Below, piece by piece: positions 46,501 through 56,201 of a stretch of DNA of 64,000 nucleotides (within the stretch, counting starts at the first letter, position 1; each line of letters starts with the position of its first letter). The notes below the pieces were generated by a model. That model did not search any database, was not told the DNA's origin, and saw nothing but the letters and a program-made list of their open reading frames with translations. A program made the translations under genes and the position numbers. This stretch comes from Leptospira semungkisensis (lineage in GTDB: Bacteria; Spirochaetota; Leptospiria; Leptospirales; Leptospiraceae): NCBI RefSeq assembly GCF_004770055.1, contig NZ_RQEP01000005.1:62001-126000 (forward strand), in the 5' to 3' direction.

Positions 46501-47562
46501 ATGTTAGAACGTTTAAAAGAAATACCCCTGAAAGTTTGGCTTTTTTCCCTAGGTTTCCTTTTTTTCCTAGTACTCGTTATTTTCCTGCTTTGGGAACCAG
46601 GTTCCACTGGCAAAGAATTCGGATTCGATGGCTCCGACGCTGACGGTTATACAGTAACCCAAAATGAAGCCGGAGAATGGGTCATCAATCCTGAGATAGT
46701 TTCCACCTCTCATGAATTGTACAAAGACGGCGAATGGCTCACGTATGATGAGATTCTAAAGAGTGCATCCAATGGAGAATTGGATTTGGTTTCTTCTCTT
46801 TGGGAATTGAGAAGAAAATGTCCTGCAGATTATAGTCCAGACCAATGCAATGAGATCGTAAAAGCTTTCATTCTAGAACATTATCCTGGTGCAGACGGAG
46901 AAAGATTGGTCGGTCTATTTAGAAAGTATCTTTCTTATGAGATCGTGCTGAGAGATTTCGAGCAACCCAGAGGCAAAACTCCCGAAGAGATCTACGATTT
47001 AGTAAAGAAGAAGAGAAGAGAGATCTTCTCCGACCAAGATGCAAAACTGATCTTCGGCTTAGAAGAATCAGAGAAAGAATTCCAGTTCGGATACAATCAA
47101 TTCTTGAGCGAAACCAAAGGTCTTTCCGGAGATAAAAAACTCGCGAGATACGAAGAGTATCGCAAAGGAGTTTATGGAAATTATTATAATGCGATCAATA
47201 AGAGAGAGCCTAAGTTTACTAAGTATGAAACGGAACTCTTCTTTAAAGAATCTGATCTAGACAAACTTCCGCCAGCTCAGAAAGATCCTCAAGTCAGAGC
47301 GATCCGAGAGAAATATTTCGGAAAAGACGGAGCGGATCGCATAGAGAAGGTCTATAAAGAGATCGAATCTAGCAAGCAGAAGGAAAGCCAGACAGACCAA
47401 GAGGAACAGACTTGGCTCAAGGCTCATCCAACCGCTCGTCCAGAAGAAAGAGACAAGGCTTTAAAAGATATCCGTGTCAAGAATTTGGGCCAAGAAGAAG
47501 CGGACGCGTATGCTAGACGTAAAGCGTTGGAAGAAGACCAGAGACGCCTCCAAGGAAAATGA
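46501..47562 (+). CDS. Lipase-chaperone (LifO)-like membrane-anchored protein
   Basis: An N-terminal membrane anchor (VWLFSLGFLFFLVLVIFLLW, about 13-33) is followed by a long, all-helical, highly charged periplasmic part of about 320 residues. The pattern matches lipase-specific foldases: RKYLSYEIVLRDFEQPRG, KKKRREIFSDQDAKLIFGLEESEKEF and IREKYFGKDGADRIEKVYKEI, with repeated LFG and YFG-GxxGA elements. Either the GTG at 46495 or this ATG could start the protein. The lipase partner is not adjacent. It overlaps lnt by 4 nt. Confidence 0.75.
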   Translation: MLERLKEIPLKVWLFSLGFLFFLVLVIFLLWEPGSTGKEFGFDGSDADGYTVTQNEAGEWVINPEIVSTSHELYKDGEWLTYDEILKSASNGELDLVSSLWELRRKCPADYSPDQCNEIVKAFILEHYPGADGERLVGLFRKYLSYEIVLRDFEQPRGKTPEEIYDLVKKKRREIFSDQDAKLIFGLEESEKEFQFGYNQFLSETKGLSGDKKLARYEEYRKGVYGNYYNAINKREPKFTKYETELFFKESDLDKLPPAQKDPQVRAIREKYFGKDGADRIEKVYKEIESSKQKESQTDQEEQTWLKAHPTARPEERDKALKDIRVKNLGQEEADAYARRKALEEDQRRLQGK

Positions 47563-49328
47563 TCCGATTTTCTAGAAATCCGATCCTTCCTCTCGCCTAC
47601 TCGTTCGGGATTGCATTCGGGATCTTATTCGGAATGGAACCCTTCGAGTTCTTTCCTGCGGGAGGACTCGGAGCGGCCTGCGCATATCTTCTATTCTTGG
47701 AGCTAAGAAAATGGAGCACACGTTCTGTGATCTATTGGCTCCTTGTTCTCTCTCAGATCATCAATCTTGTGGTTTTCTTTTGGATTCCCTCTTCTATCAC
47801 TGCGATCTCAGGAACAGGCTTGTTCGTATCCTGGATCATATTTCTGGTGTACGGACTCTTCTCCCATAGCAAATTGTTCTTATTCTTTTTTGGATGGAAT
47901 ATTAGCTTAAACGTATATTCTAAATATGAGAATTCTTCCAAGAGAAAGGAATTATTCGGATGGTTCCTGTTTCCGATCTGGGGAATATTCTCAGATCTTG
48001 TGACCCCTCAATTATTTCCATGGTTCTGGGGAAACTTAGGAGAAGGGAATCTTTCGTTCTCCCAGATCGCGTCTTTCGTAGGAGTTTACGGAGTTGGATT
48101 CTTTCTTCTCTTAGGAACCTCCAGCCTTGTTCTGTGGAAGAACTCATCCTTTAGAAAATTTGCATATTCCGGGATCTTGATCTTTGGGCTTGTTTGGACA
48201 CTTGGAGGACTCAGGCTTTATTTGGCCCCGAATTACGAAGTACCGAACAGCACTCCTAAAGTAGAGAACGATGTTTTAAAACTTTCCGCAGTCCTATTGC
48301 AACCGAATACTTCCCCAGGAAAAAGAGAGCTGGCCGAAAATCCGGAGTTCGTAGGTCAGACGATCAGCACTTCCTTAGAATTAGGGCTTAGATCTTCTTT
48401 AGAAACTTCTCCTCCTCCTGATATTCTTTTTATTCCAGAGTCTGCAATCCCGTTCCACGGGACAATTCCAAGCGATCCTGCAAATCCTTCCGTTTATTCT
48501 TCTACATTTCACGGCGCGGTAATGTATCTAACGTATAAAACGGGTGCAGATGTTTTATTCAACGAATTGAATCAATTTCCAGAAGGATTGAAGAACCAGG
48601 TCACATTGCTCTCCTCAAACACAGGAGAATTTATTCGTTACGATAAGAGAAGATTATTGGCGTTCGGGGAATACATTCCTTTCGAAACAGCTCTTCCCTT
48701 CTTAAGAAAATTGTTCAAAGAAACTTCTTACTATGTGACTGGAGGAGATCCTAAACCTTTGCAAGGAGAGAGATTTCTGCAAAGACAAAGGTGGCCTTCT
48801 CCACCGACTGAAGAGGAAATTTCTCTTATCCAGAATCCGGAAAATTTTCATCCTATTTCTGCCGAAATGAGAAAAGAAGAAAAGGTGCAATATCAGATCC
48901 TTCCTCTAATCTGTTATGAGGCAATGTTTCCTGCGCTTGTGCATGATTCAGTCAAAAGCGCGTCTAACGATATGTATACCTTCTTAGCCAATCCAACGAA
49001 CGACTCCTGGTTTTCTTCCAGAGTAGAAGCTTGGCAACATGGAGGAGCAGCTCGCTTCAGAGCGATCGAATACGGACTCAGTTTTGTAAGACCTGCTGTA
49101 ACTGGAGTTTCTTTCGCGGTGGATGCATACGGAAGAAGTTTAAATCATCCTACTCAATATGGTGAGAAGGTTACAGATTCCTTCCTTCTTCCTGCGACTA
49201 AGTTGAAAGCAGGTGGGAATACATTTTTCGCCAAATGGGGAAATATACCCTTCTTTCTTTACTCGATTTTGATCGCCGCGTTATTCCCTCTTATGGGAAA
49301 ACGGTTCTTGGCGGGAACGCCAGATTAA
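47559..49328 (+). CDS. lnt: Apolipoprotein N-acyltransferase Lnt
   Basis: Final enzyme of lipoprotein maturation: it moves an acyl chain to the amino-terminal Cys of lipoproteins. About six membrane segments occupy residues 1-215, then a carbon-nitrogen hydrolase domain with the Glu-Lys-Cys triad: FIPESAIPFHG, RYDKRRLLAFGEYIPFE and PLICYEAMFPAL. It is 589 aa, slightly long, with an insert around residues 385-430 (RFLQRQRWPSPPTEEEISL). Translation is coupled to the LifO-like gene. Confidence 0.93.
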   Translation: MIRFSRNPILPLAYSFGIAFGILFGMEPFEFFPAGGLGAACAYLLFLELRKWSTRSVIYWLLVLSQIINLVVFFWIPSSITAISGTGLFVSWIIFLVYGLFSHSKLFLFFFGWNISLNVYSKYENSSKRKELFGWFLFPIWGIFSDLVTPQLFPWFWGNLGEGNLSFSQIASFVGVYGVGFFLLLGTSSLVLWKNSSFRKFAYSGILIFGLVWTLGGLRLYLAPNYEVPNSTPKVENDVLKLSAVLLQPNTSPGKRELAENPEFVGQTISTSLELGLRSSLETSPPPDILFIPESAIPFHGTIPSDPANPSVYSSTFHGAVMYLTYKTGADVLFNELNQFPEGLKNQVTLLSSNTGEFIRYDKRRLLAFGEYIPFETALPFLRKLFKETSYYVTGGDPKPLQGERFLQRQRWPSPPTEEEISLIQNPENFHPISAEMRKEEKVQYQILPLICYEAMFPALVHDSVKSASNDMYTFLANPTNDSWFSSRVEAWQHGGAARFRAIEYGLSFVRPAVTGVSFAVDAYGRSLNHPTQYGEKVTDSFLLPATKLKAGGNTFFAKWGNIPFFLYSILIAALFPLMGKRFLAGTPD

Positions 49329-49342
49329 GATCCGAGAGGAAC

Positions 49343-50113
49343 ATGCTAGAACATACTTTCTGTCATCTCCCTGGGATTGACGTAATCGAAGAGGCAAAAC
49401 TCTGGGAAAGAGGGATTTTGCATTGGAACGAATTCCGGGAGGAATTGAAAGAGAAAGTAAAATCACCCGAGGATATGTATTCTCGACTTCTCTTGGATTC
49501 CTTGGACTTCTCTCGTAAAGAAATCGGGAGAAAGAACTGGGACTATTTCTTCTTTGCTCTTCCTAACCAGCAAAAATGGAGACTTTTTCCGTATATTAGA
49601 GAAAGCTTATTGTATTTAGACATAGAGACTTCCGGGCTAGGAGACGGAGATTTTGTAACCGTGGTAGGCACCTACAACGGAAAGAATTTCCAAAGTTTTC
49701 TGAGAGGAAGGAATATGGATGATTTTCCGGAGAGCGTTTCTAATTCGAATGTGTTCGTAACGTACAACGGAGCCGCTTTCGATGTTCCCTTCTTAGAAAG
49801 AGAGTTTAGTCGTAAATTCAAGAATAGACATATAGATCTGATGTACGTCCTACGGAGTTTGGGTTTCAAGGGAGGACTCAAAGGTTGCGAAAAGGCTCTC
49901 GGGATCAAACGCGATTTACCGTATGAGATCAACGGAGCGGAAGCAGTTCGACTTTGGTGGCAGTACGTTCAGTATGACGACCAAGACGCTTTGGACCTTC
50001 TCTTAAAATACAATCGAGAAGATGTGATCAATCTAGAACTCTTGTTTATCAAAGCCTATAATCTGAAAATCAAAGAAACCCGATTCTTCGGCGAAGTGAT
50101 TTCGGAGAGCTGA
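49343..50113 (+). CDS. RNase H-like exonuclease-fold protein (YprB type)
   Basis: A DEDD-type nuclease domain: LLYLDIETSGLGDGDFVTVVGTYNG holds the first two acids, NVFVTYNGAAFDVPFLER the third, and KYNREDVINLELL the last, with HIDLMYVLRSLGFKGGLKGCEKALGI between. This matches the RNase_H_2/YprB family. I use the ATG at 49343 (after GAGAGGAA), so it starts 14 bases after lnt stops. Length is 256 aa. It probably acts on DNA or RNA 3' ends; the substrate is unknown. Confidence 0.88.
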   Translation: MLEHTFCHLPGIDVIEEAKLWERGILHWNEFREELKEKVKSPEDMYSRLLLDSLDFSRKEIGRKNWDYFFFALPNQQKWRLFPYIRESLLYLDIETSGLGDGDFVTVVGTYNGKNFQSFLRGRNMDDFPESVSNSNVFVTYNGAAFDVPFLEREFSRKFKNRHIDLMYVLRSLGFKGGLKGCEKALGIKRDLPYEINGAEAVRLWWQYVQYDDQDALDLLLKYNREDVINLELLFIKAYNLKIKETRFFGEVISES

Positions 50114-50121
50114 ACGAAGGC

Positions 50122-50240
50122 GGCCCCCGCCCTCATCGGGTGGTGGAGGTGGGTCCTCAGTGGGAGAGGCTCGGTTTCCCTATATCAGAAAAGTCCTTCT
50201 TTCGCAAACTCAAAATTTAAGCGAAAATCACGTGGGAACT
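50122..50240 (+). repeat. Interspersed GC-rich repeat, copy 2
   Basis: Begins right after the nuclease stop codon with the 35-base core at 50122-50156 identical to the copy at 18472-18506 (other strand). It continues as CAGTGGGAGAGGCTCG, then CCTATATCA, an AT-rich part, and ends GTGGGAACT at 50232-50240, next to the convergent MBL gene stop. The orientation is opposite to copy 1. Confidence 0.8.
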
Positions 50241-51282
50241 ATTCCCTGCTCCCAATCCATCTATAAGTCTCATAGGGAGGCTCAGTTTCCAAAATTTCTA
50301 CCCAGCCTTTATCTATGAATTTTCGAACCATAGAATGAAGAATCGCCATCGCAGTATTATAATATCCTGAATTAGCGACCTTCTCTCCCATAGCCTCCAG
50401 AGTTAAGGCGGATAGATCGTATTCCTTTTCCTTTAATCTACGTATGATCCCACGCTCTAGGATCTGCAATGTTTTATGAAGAAGTTTGATCGCTTTCTGA
50501 GGAGATTCCGGCTCGGGACCATGAGCTGGCAACAGTCTTCGGATACTCATCTTAGCGATTCTTTCTAAGGAATGATAATAATCCTCTAAGTTCCCGTCTA
50601 CCTCGGCATAAATAGAAGATATATTTTGTAGGACCAAATCACCTGTGAAGAATATATTCTCTTCCAAGATATAGGGAGTTAGATGCCAAAGATTATGACC
50701 GGGAGTATGCAAGAAACCGATATCCCTTCCTCCTGCATGGATCACGTCCCCTTCTACCAATTCTATATCGAAACGCAAATCAGGTTGGATGCGAGATCCT
50801 CTACTTAATGTATTCTTTAAGTTAAGATTTCCTTCTTCTATCCTTGTTAATTCTTTCTTTCTGGCTTCGGGATTTCTATGCCCCTTATACACCAAACGAC
50901 GAGAAGCTCGATTGAACATTTCGATATGCTCCAGATAGTTACCTATGCCGGAAGCCATTCCCTTCATCGCATATAGTTTTGCGTCCGTATAATAACGGAT
51001 CGTAAGCACTGCACTCAAATGATCCAAATGATTGTGAGTGTAAAAGATATGTTTGATCTTACTCAAGCTCAGATCGACTTTTCTAAGAGCCCTTTGGAGC
51101 ATTCCTAGATTTGCCAGATAACCCGAATCGATCAGAGTAGGTTCTCCATCGGGAAGAATATAAATATTATTCGGTGCGTAAAACGGCTGAGGGATTTCGG
51201 TCTTAAAGATTCCGTCTCCTATATCGACTACGTCGGGGATGGAGTCGTAATGATGAATTTTCAAGATAGGCCTCGCTTGCAA
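50239..51282 (-). CDS. Metallo-beta-lactamase fold hydrolase
   Basis: A 347-aa MBL-fold protein. The metal motif is THNHLDHLSAV (H-x-H-x-D-H), with a later HTPGHNLWHLTPY, FTGDLVLQ aspartate and LLPAHGPEP His, giving a complete binuclear site. The C-terminal 110 residues (LEAMGEKVANSGYYNTAMAILHSMVRKFIDKGWVE) form a winged-helix-like extension, as in LACTB2-type and related hydrolases. Substrates of this type range from thioesters to RNA; none can be chosen here. Confidence 0.88.
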   Translation of the reverse strand: MQARPILKIHHYDSIPDVVDIGDGIFKTEIPQPFYAPNNIYILPDGEPTLIDSGYLANLGMLQRALRKVDLSLSKIKHIFYTHNHLDHLSAVLTIRYYTDAKLYAMKGMASGIGNYLEHIEMFNRASRRLVYKGHRNPEARKKELTRIEEGNLNLKNTLSRGSRIQPDLRFDIELVEGDVIHAGGRDIGFLHTPGHNLWHLTPYILEENIFFTGDLVLQNISSIYAEVDGNLEDYYHSLERIAKMSIRRLLPAHGPEPESPQKAIKLLHKTLQILERGIIRRLKEKEYDLSALTLEAMGEKVANSGYYNTAMAILHSMVRKFIDKGWVEILETEPPYETYRWIGSRE

Positions 51283-51612
51283 AATTCTCCGGGTATCTCC
51301 CGGGCGCCTTGTCTTCTAGGAAAACAGGCGAGTCCTTTCCAGGCAAGCTTCTAAATTTCCACCTGCAATTTGGGATACGAAGTAATTCCTTCGACATAAT
51401 CCGGTTCAGACAATTGCATACGGTTCCCAAAATCTAAAAAGAATGGGAATAAACGACGGATCTCATTCTATAAAACGCTAAGATCTTTTGAGAGTTTGGT
51501 GGCGAATGGGAACCTTTTGGAAAGGATCCGGTCCAATCCTTTGCGCCTGCGAGTTTTATCTCCGGGTGATTTCATTCTTGACCCTCACTTTCCGAAGATA
51601 GATAGTAGAATT
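51283..51612. other. 330-base region between divergent MBL and lipoprotein genes
   Basis: No gene is supported here. A possible plus-strand promoter is TTGACC (51578-51583), a 17-base spacer and GATAGT (51601-51606); it would start transcription at the lipoprotein ATG itself, a leaderless message, in agreement with the lack of a ribosome site there. A TATAAA at 51469 could be another -10. Confidence 0.4.
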
Positions 51613-52368
51613 ATGGCATCTAAGAAGATGGTTTTTTCCAAATTATTGCCAGTCGCGACAGCGGCTTTGATCGCAAGTGCGTTCCTTATTTCCTGCAATA
51701 ATAATAATATCAACAAAGTGGACCTGACCGCGACCGGCGCTGACGGAACCCAGTTCAATATTACCGGTGAGATCGATAAAACGAATACTTCGAATTGTGG
51801 GACCGCTTCTCCTTATTCAGGAAGCACTACTACAGGAACGACCACTACTACTACGACTACTTCCTCAGGAAGCACAAACAGTCTATTTACAGTAAACTCC
51901 CGTATGTATTTTACGACTGGGGCTTTTATCACTCTCAAGTTCCTTTATGATTCCACTCAGAACCAAGGATCTGTAGATTCACAACAAGGATTCTCCTTCT
52001 CCGGTCTTCCTTTGTTGAACGAACCTGCAGTTGTAGCAAACTTCGGAAAAATCTTTTGGGGAGGAAGTGGAGTTCCAGTCGATACCGGAAATTCAGGAAC
52101 TCAGGCGCTTTCTTACTTAACGGTCACCTTAAACTTGGTAGGAAATAAGGTTACCAGCGGTTCTGCGGGACTCGCTTTGTCTCAGTGTTATACTACAGAC
52201 TTTATCCACTGTACTTCTGCGACTTCTTCCAGTATGTGTTATACGCAAGACGGTATTAACTGTTATAACACAAATACCGCTTCGGGACCGACAGTAACGA
52301 TCAAAGGCGATATTAACTGTACAAGTAATTCGATCCCTTCCGGATCCTCTTCGACTACTTCTCAATAA
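51613..52368 (+). CDS. Lipoprotein of unknown function with Thr/Ser-rich tract
   Basis: The ATG at 51613 opens a lipoprotein signal with lipobox FLISC at about residue 28 followed by an Asn run, a probable outer-leaflet tether. A low-complexity Thr/Ser/Gly tract lies at about residues 72-90. The rest is beta-rich (FTVNSRMYFTTGAFITLKFLYD, SYLTVTLNLVGNKVTSG). The C-terminal part holds six Cys and ends in a Ser/Thr tail. No Shine-Dalgarno site precedes the start. Function unknown. Confidence 0.8.
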   Translation: MASKKMVFSKLLPVATAALIASAFLISCNNNNINKVDLTATGADGTQFNITGEIDKTNTSNCGTASPYSGSTTTGTTTTTTTTSSGSTNSLFTVNSRMYFTTGAFITLKFLYDSTQNQGSVDSQQGFSFSGLPLLNEPAVVANFGKIFWGGSGVPVDTGNSGTQALSYLTVTLNLVGNKVTSGSAGLALSQCYTTDFIHCTSATSSSMCYTQDGINCYNTNTASGPTVTIKGDINCTSNSIPSGSSSTTSQ

Positions 52369-52392
52369 GAGTTAGTTAAAGGCCAAACAAAG

Positions 52393-52425
52393 AAAAAGCC
52401 GCAAGATTTTGCGGCTTTTTTTATT
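52393..52425. terminator. Bidirectional terminator between lipoprotein and polyprenyl synthase genes
   Basis: GCCGCAA (52398-52404) pairs with TTGCGGC (52409-52415) across a 4-base loop, with A5 before and T7 after, so either strand gives a hairpin followed by T. It sits between two convergent genes. Confidence 0.9.
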
Positions 52426-52450
52426 TTAAGAAGAAGTTAGAGTGAAACAA

Positions 52451-53410
52451 TCAAACTTCTGTCAGCTTTCTGAATTGCTCTTGGACTAAATTGCCTTCGT
52501 TAGATTCCGGATAAGATTTCAGGAATCCGAGAAGCTCTTCCACATCTGCTACGAATTCTTCGTTTAAACTCTTACGAATATTATAACGATTTAATAGAGA
52601 GAGAATTACCAAATCATCCTGAGAATTTCTTTCGTCCTTTGCAAAGAGGGAATGAGCCAACTTCTTGTCGTTCTTATCCGCTATCGCAAGAAGTCTTAAG
52701 ACAGGATAAGTATAAAGTCCATTCCTAAAATCCTTGAGAGGGATCTTTCCTGTTTGGTCTCCCGCTTGGAAATAATCGATCGCATCATCCTGCTTTTGAA
52801 AGAGGAATCCGAGTCTTATCCCGAACTCATGCAGTTTCTTTCGGGTCTTTTTCGGAACATCGGCCAATATCCCTGCACCTTCCGAAACCGCACCGAATAA
52901 AGATGCAGTCTTACCATACACAACTTTATTATAAATATCTAAAGTGATTTTAGGGTTCTTTTCCCATTGCATCTGAATGAGCTCACTGACGGAAAGATCC
53001 TTGATCACTGTAGTGAAAAGATCCATTAGATCGGGAGACCCGAGTCCGTTCAGGTGATCAATCCCGCAGGCGAGAAGATAATCTCCAGCAAGGATGGAGG
53101 TCTTATTTCCAAATTGAGAAGGAACGCTAGGCATTCCTCTTCTGGTTTGTGCCTCATCCACTACATCATCATGCAATAGGCTCGCAGAATGGATTAACTC
53201 TGCGATCGCCCCTACGTCTGCGTATTTTTCCCCTTTATAGCCCAAGATCCTGCATAAGCAATAGTGCAGGATCGGACGGATCCTTTTACCCCCGGACCGG
53301 ATCGTATATTCTTTGATCTCGGCCAGGATCTTAAGGTCTTCGTCTATGATTTCTTTTAATTTCTTGTCGAACTTACGGACTAAGAGATCCTTCAATCCAT
53401 TCCTTTTCAC
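52451..53410 (-). CDS. Polyprenyl (trans-isoprenyl) diphosphate synthase
   Basis: Chain-elongating prenyltransferase of 319 aa that builds isoprenoid diphosphates from IPP, probably for menaquinone side chains or similar. The first Asp-rich motif is [15 protein letters not shown] and the second is [24 protein letters not shown] also fits. Product length cannot be read with confidence from the residues before the first motif ([14 protein letters not shown]). Homologues include IspB and HepT. Confidence 0.92.
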   Translation of the reverse strand: MKRNGLKDLLVRKFDKKLKEIIDEDLKILAEIKEYTIRSGGKRIRPILHYCLCRILGYKGEKYADVGAIAELIHSASLLHDDVVDEAQTRRGMPSVPSQFGNKTSILAGDYLLACGIDHLNGLGSPDLMDLFTTVIKDLSVSELIQMQWEKNPKITLDIYNKVVYGKTASLFGAVSEGAGILADVPKKTRKKLHEFGIRLGFLFQKQDDAIDYFQAGDQTGKIPLKDFRNGLYTYPVLRLLAIADKNDKKLAHSLFAKDERNSQDDLVILSLLNRYNIRKSLNEEFVADVEELLGFLKSYPESNEGNLVQEQFRKLTEV

Positions 53411-53500
53411 ACGGTTTTCCTGTTTCGACAGTATTTAGAATGGAATTTCGGACTCAAGCAGGAAAGAGAGAAAAGGGACCCTTCTGGAAGGTGTAAAATC

Positions 53501-54400
53501 TCAAGGTTTCCACTTATTGTCCAAAGCGAGAAGATGCCTGGACAGAATCTTTTCCATGTCGCGATCTTCTTTTTTACGATAGATATGGATCAGATTTCGG
53601 AACATTCTTTTTAGAATGGTAAGACTGCTCGCATGAGTGAAGTATCTTTCATGAGCCTGGAAACCGTTTGCCTTCAAAAAACGGATGCAAGTGGACCTAT
53701 CCAACATAACCCCACCATGATAGGAATCTATATAGGTTTGGAACTCGGAAGATTCGAAATGCAATAGAAAATGAAGAGGCATATTGACTCCATACAAAGG
53801 AAGCTGGAGTCTATGAGCCACTAAAAGATATATTACGGAAAGTGAGATCGGGATCCCCTTCTTACTTACAAAAACCTTATGGAGATAAGAGTTATTCGGA
53901 TCCTCATATTGGTCGTGATTTCCTCCGAAGCCTTCTTCTTGAGAAAGAACTCTGGTCAGAAAATGCACCTTGACCTCATCAGAAGCAAGATCTTCGTTCA
54001 GATCCACTAGCTCCTCTACCCTCAATGCGATCCGATCCAAGTAGGTTCTAAACTCAAGATAAGAAAGATCCGGATCGATCACTGTAGAAAGTAGGAACAC
54101 ACCTTCTTCTAGATCATCATAATGATTCGGATGTCCCTTCTCCGCTAATAAGGAATAACGATAACTGATTCTTTCGGAATGAACTGCAGGACTTACGGAA
54201 CGCGCAAAGACTCTTAAGGTAGGATCTTTTAATTCGTCTGCAACTTCTTGGATGCGAACTTGCCAAGGAATCATTCCCGCTATCTCTTTGATGATGCGAG
54301 ACTTATCCTCTAACGAGGAAAATTCAAGTTGGTAGAATTTATCCTCTATCTTATCCGGAGGGAATGGAACAGTACCGAAAGAAGAATCGGAGGATTGCAT
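53501..54400 (-). CDS. SirB1-family transglutaminase-like protein
   Basis: A 299-aa protein with the SirB1/transglutaminase-like core: [60 protein letters not shown]. The usual catalytic Cys is not visible at the GIPISL position, as in most SirB1 members, so enzymatic activity is doubtful. The C-terminal part ([20 protein letters not shown]) resembles the tetratricopeptide end of the family. It lies downstream of the transketolase half. Confidence 0.85.
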   Translation of the reverse strand: MQSSDSSFGTVPFPPDKIEDKFYQLEFSSLEDKSRIIKEIAGMIPWQVRIQEVADELKDPTLRVFARSVSPAVHSERISYRYSLLAEKGHPNHYDDLEEGVFLLSTVIDPDLSYLEFRTYLDRIALRVEELVDLNEDLASDEVKVHFLTRVLSQEEGFGGNHDQYEDPNNSYLHKVFVSKKGIPISLSVIYLLVAHRLQLPLYGVNMPLHFLLHFESSEFQTYIDSYHGGVMLDRSTCIRFLKANGFQAHERYFTHASSLTILKRMFRNLIHIYRKKEDRDMEKILSRHLLALDNKWKP

Positions 54401-54497
54401 ATCAATAACCTCCGACTAAGAAAACGAAAGTCAATTCGGAACTGACTTGTAACTACAAAAAAAGGATGTGCGTTATAAACTTACTATGTCTTACTTT

Positions 54498-55322
54498 TTA
54501 TAGAACAAGTTGCTCTAATTCTTCAAGAGCCTTTTTCTCTTGCTCTGCATTCGGAGGAGTTCCATGCCATCCAGGATTATTTTCCATGAATGAAACTCCT
54601 TTTCCAAGAACAGTTTCAAAAAGAATAATGGTTGGAGATCCTTTATGTGCGTTCGCTTTCTCAAAAGCAGAAAGGATTGCATCTACATCGTGACCATTTG
54701 CTTCGATCACATTCCAACCGAAGGCTGCAAACTTCTTATTTAATGGTTCCAGATTCATCACGTCTTTAGTGAATCCATCGATCTGGATACCATTCTTGTC
54801 CATGAATGCGACTAAATTATCCGTCTTGTAGTGAGCAGCAGATTGAGCAGCTTCCCAAGTCATTCCCTCTCCGCATTCTCCGTCAGAGATACAAGCATAG
54901 ACCTTGTAATTCTTCTTTGCGAGTCTTGCGCCGAGAGCAATCCCAACTGAAACGGAAAGTCCCTGGCCCAAAGAACCGGATGAGCTTTCTATTCCCTTTA
55001 AATAACGAGTAGAAGGGTGACCTTGTAGTTTGGAGTTAATATTTCTGAAAGTAAGAAGCTCAGACTCAGGAAAAAATCCTGCTTGAGCCATAGCCGCATA
55101 ACGCACAGCGCATACGTGACCATTGGAAAGAATCAATCTATCTCTATCTTCCCAATCCGGATCGGAGGGCTTGTGATTTAAGACCTTCTTATAAAGAACA
55201 GCGTAAATATCCGCGAGACCGAGAGGCCCACCAGGGTGTCCAGATTTAGCAGCAGTGACCATTTTGATCACATTCTTACGAATATTATTGGCGAATACTT
55301 TGATGTCCTTGGTGTCTTCCAT
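54498..55322 (-). CDS. Transketolase, N-terminal (TPP-binding) section only
   Basis: Corresponds to the thiamine-diphosphate domain of transketolase (274 aa). Support: [38 protein letters not shown] and the GDG-type motif [17 protein letters not shown] with DKNGIQIDG. The C-terminal section expected for a two-part transketolase does not lie downstream, where SirB1 sits instead. Two-subunit transketolases are normal in several bacteria, so a partner elsewhere is likely. The frame ends cleanly, with no sign of truncation. Confidence 0.92.
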   Translation of the reverse strand: MEDTKDIKVFANNIRKNVIKMVTAAKSGHPGGPLGLADIYAVLYKKVLNHKPSDPDWEDRDRLILSNGHVCAVRYAAMAQAGFFPESELLTFRNINSKLQGHPSTRYLKGIESSSGSLGQGLSVSVGIALGARLAKKNYKVYACISDGECGEGMTWEAAQSAAHYKTDNLVAFMDKNGIQIDGFTKDVMNLEPLNKKFAAFGWNVIEANGHDVDAILSAFEKANAHKGSPTIILFETVLGKGVSFMENNPGWHGTPPNAEQEKKALEELEQLVL

Positions 55323-55342
55323 GAGGGCGACGGCTCCGAATA

Positions 55343-55744
55343 CTAATTGCTCGAACGGAACAGAAAGAGTCCCGAGAGATAAACGAGAGTGTATAATGGT
55401 AGAAAAATAAAGTGAAGCTTCCTATGGAACCTTTTTTTTCCCGCAAAGCCGGACCATCCCATGAGAAGCATTAAAATTAAAGTAAGAGCGGCAATGGCTC
55501 TATGTATATCGATGTATAGCCTTTCGACGTTCGGAATAACGCCGGACTGCTCGATTCCCTCACCCAAATATTTCAATGAGAGAAGATAAACTGCAGTAGC
55601 TAAATTAAAAAGGATGCCTCCTGAATTTAGAAATCGATGCAGACGATTGTTGCGGAATCGAAACCAGTAACCCGCATAGAAAAGAAGAATGGAGATCGTC
55701 ATTCCCGTGTTGATCAAAAATAGAGGCATCTGTCCAAATAGCAC
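55343..55744 (-). CDS. Four-helix membrane protein of unknown function
   Basis: This 133-aa protein has four hydrophobic segments: 6-24, 41-60, 84-103 and 113-131. Conserved-looking His residues lie near the ends of the helices ([28 protein letters not shown]), an arrangement seen in DUF420-type or cytochrome b561-like proteins, which can bind heme. That link is only suggestive. It starts 73 bases from tRNA-Thr and ends 20 bases from the transketolase section start. Confidence 0.7.
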   Translation of the reverse strand: MLFGQMPLFLINTGMTISILLFYAGYWFRFRNNRLHRFLNSGGILFNLATAVYLLSLKYLGEGIEQSGVIPNVERLYIDIHRAIAALTLILMLLMGWSGFAGKKRFHRKLHFIFLPLYTLVYLSGLFLFRSSN

Positions 55745-55816
55745 GAAGAGCCAACTCGAGAAAATCCTTTTTAATCGATTGACCCGACAAAATAGAATCT
55801 AAAACTGTCTCTGAAC

Positions 55817-55889
55817 GCTGCCTTAGCTCAATTGGTAGAGCAGCTGATTTGTAATCAGCCGGTTGTGGGTTCGATTCCTATAGGCAGCT
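55817..55889 (+). tRNA. tRNA-Thr (UGU)
   Basis: Cloverleaf with acceptor GCTGCCT/AGGCAGC, D-arm AGCTCAATTGGTAGAGC, anticodon loop TTTGTAA (TGT), and T-arm GGGTTCGATTCC. The discriminator is T at 55889, with no encoded CCA. It begins a short tRNA pair with tRNA-Tyr. Confidence 0.95.
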
Positions 55890-55952
55890 CGTTCTCCTTT
55901 TTCGAATAAGATTGACCGACCACCCCAAGCAAAAATAATGGCTTTGAACAAC

Positions 55953-56034
55953 GGGTAGGTACTCAAGCGGTCAACGAGGGCAGACTGTAAATCTGCTGGC
56001 CAAGCCTTCGAAGGTTCGAATCCTTCCCTGCCCA
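55953..56034 (+). tRNA. tRNA-Tyr (GUA), long variable arm
   Basis: Class II tRNA of 82 nt with acceptor GGGTAGG/CCTGCCC, D-arm ACTCAAGCGGTCAACGA, anticodon loop CTGTAAA (GTA), a variable arm (GGCCAAGCCTTCGAAG) and T-arm TTCGAATCC. CCA is not encoded. Its 3' end, from 56017, is duplicated 185 bases downstream. Confidence 0.95.
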
Positions 56035-56048
56035 AGATTGTTCTCCTT
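56017..56048 (+). repeat. Direct repeat including the tRNA-Tyr 3' end, copy A
   Basis: These 32 bases cover the last 18 bases of tRNA-Tyr (T-loop end through the discriminator) and 14 downstream bases (ending AGATTGTTCTCCTT). The same 32 bases recur exactly at 56202-56233. Duplication of a tRNA 3' end is the usual trace of a tRNA-targeting integrase. Confidence 0.85.
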
Positions 56049-56201
56049 CTTCACAATAAAATCCCCCGATCAAAGTAAATTTAAAAGATTCGAATAGAGT
56101 TATGCGTTTGCGACCCATAGGAAGCGATGTGAGACAGGATGTCGAACAAGCATAACGACGAGCCTACGCGAGCGAGGCAGGAGTGCCGAGCGATGGGGAG
56201 G

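Noticed and set aside
51828..51882. ACT/ACG-rich tract in the lipoprotein gene as a possible CRISPR or phase-variable microsatellite
   Set aside because: It keeps the reading frame and encodes a Thr/Ser linker; the units are imperfect, and no regular spacers exist. It may vary in length, but nothing here shows it.
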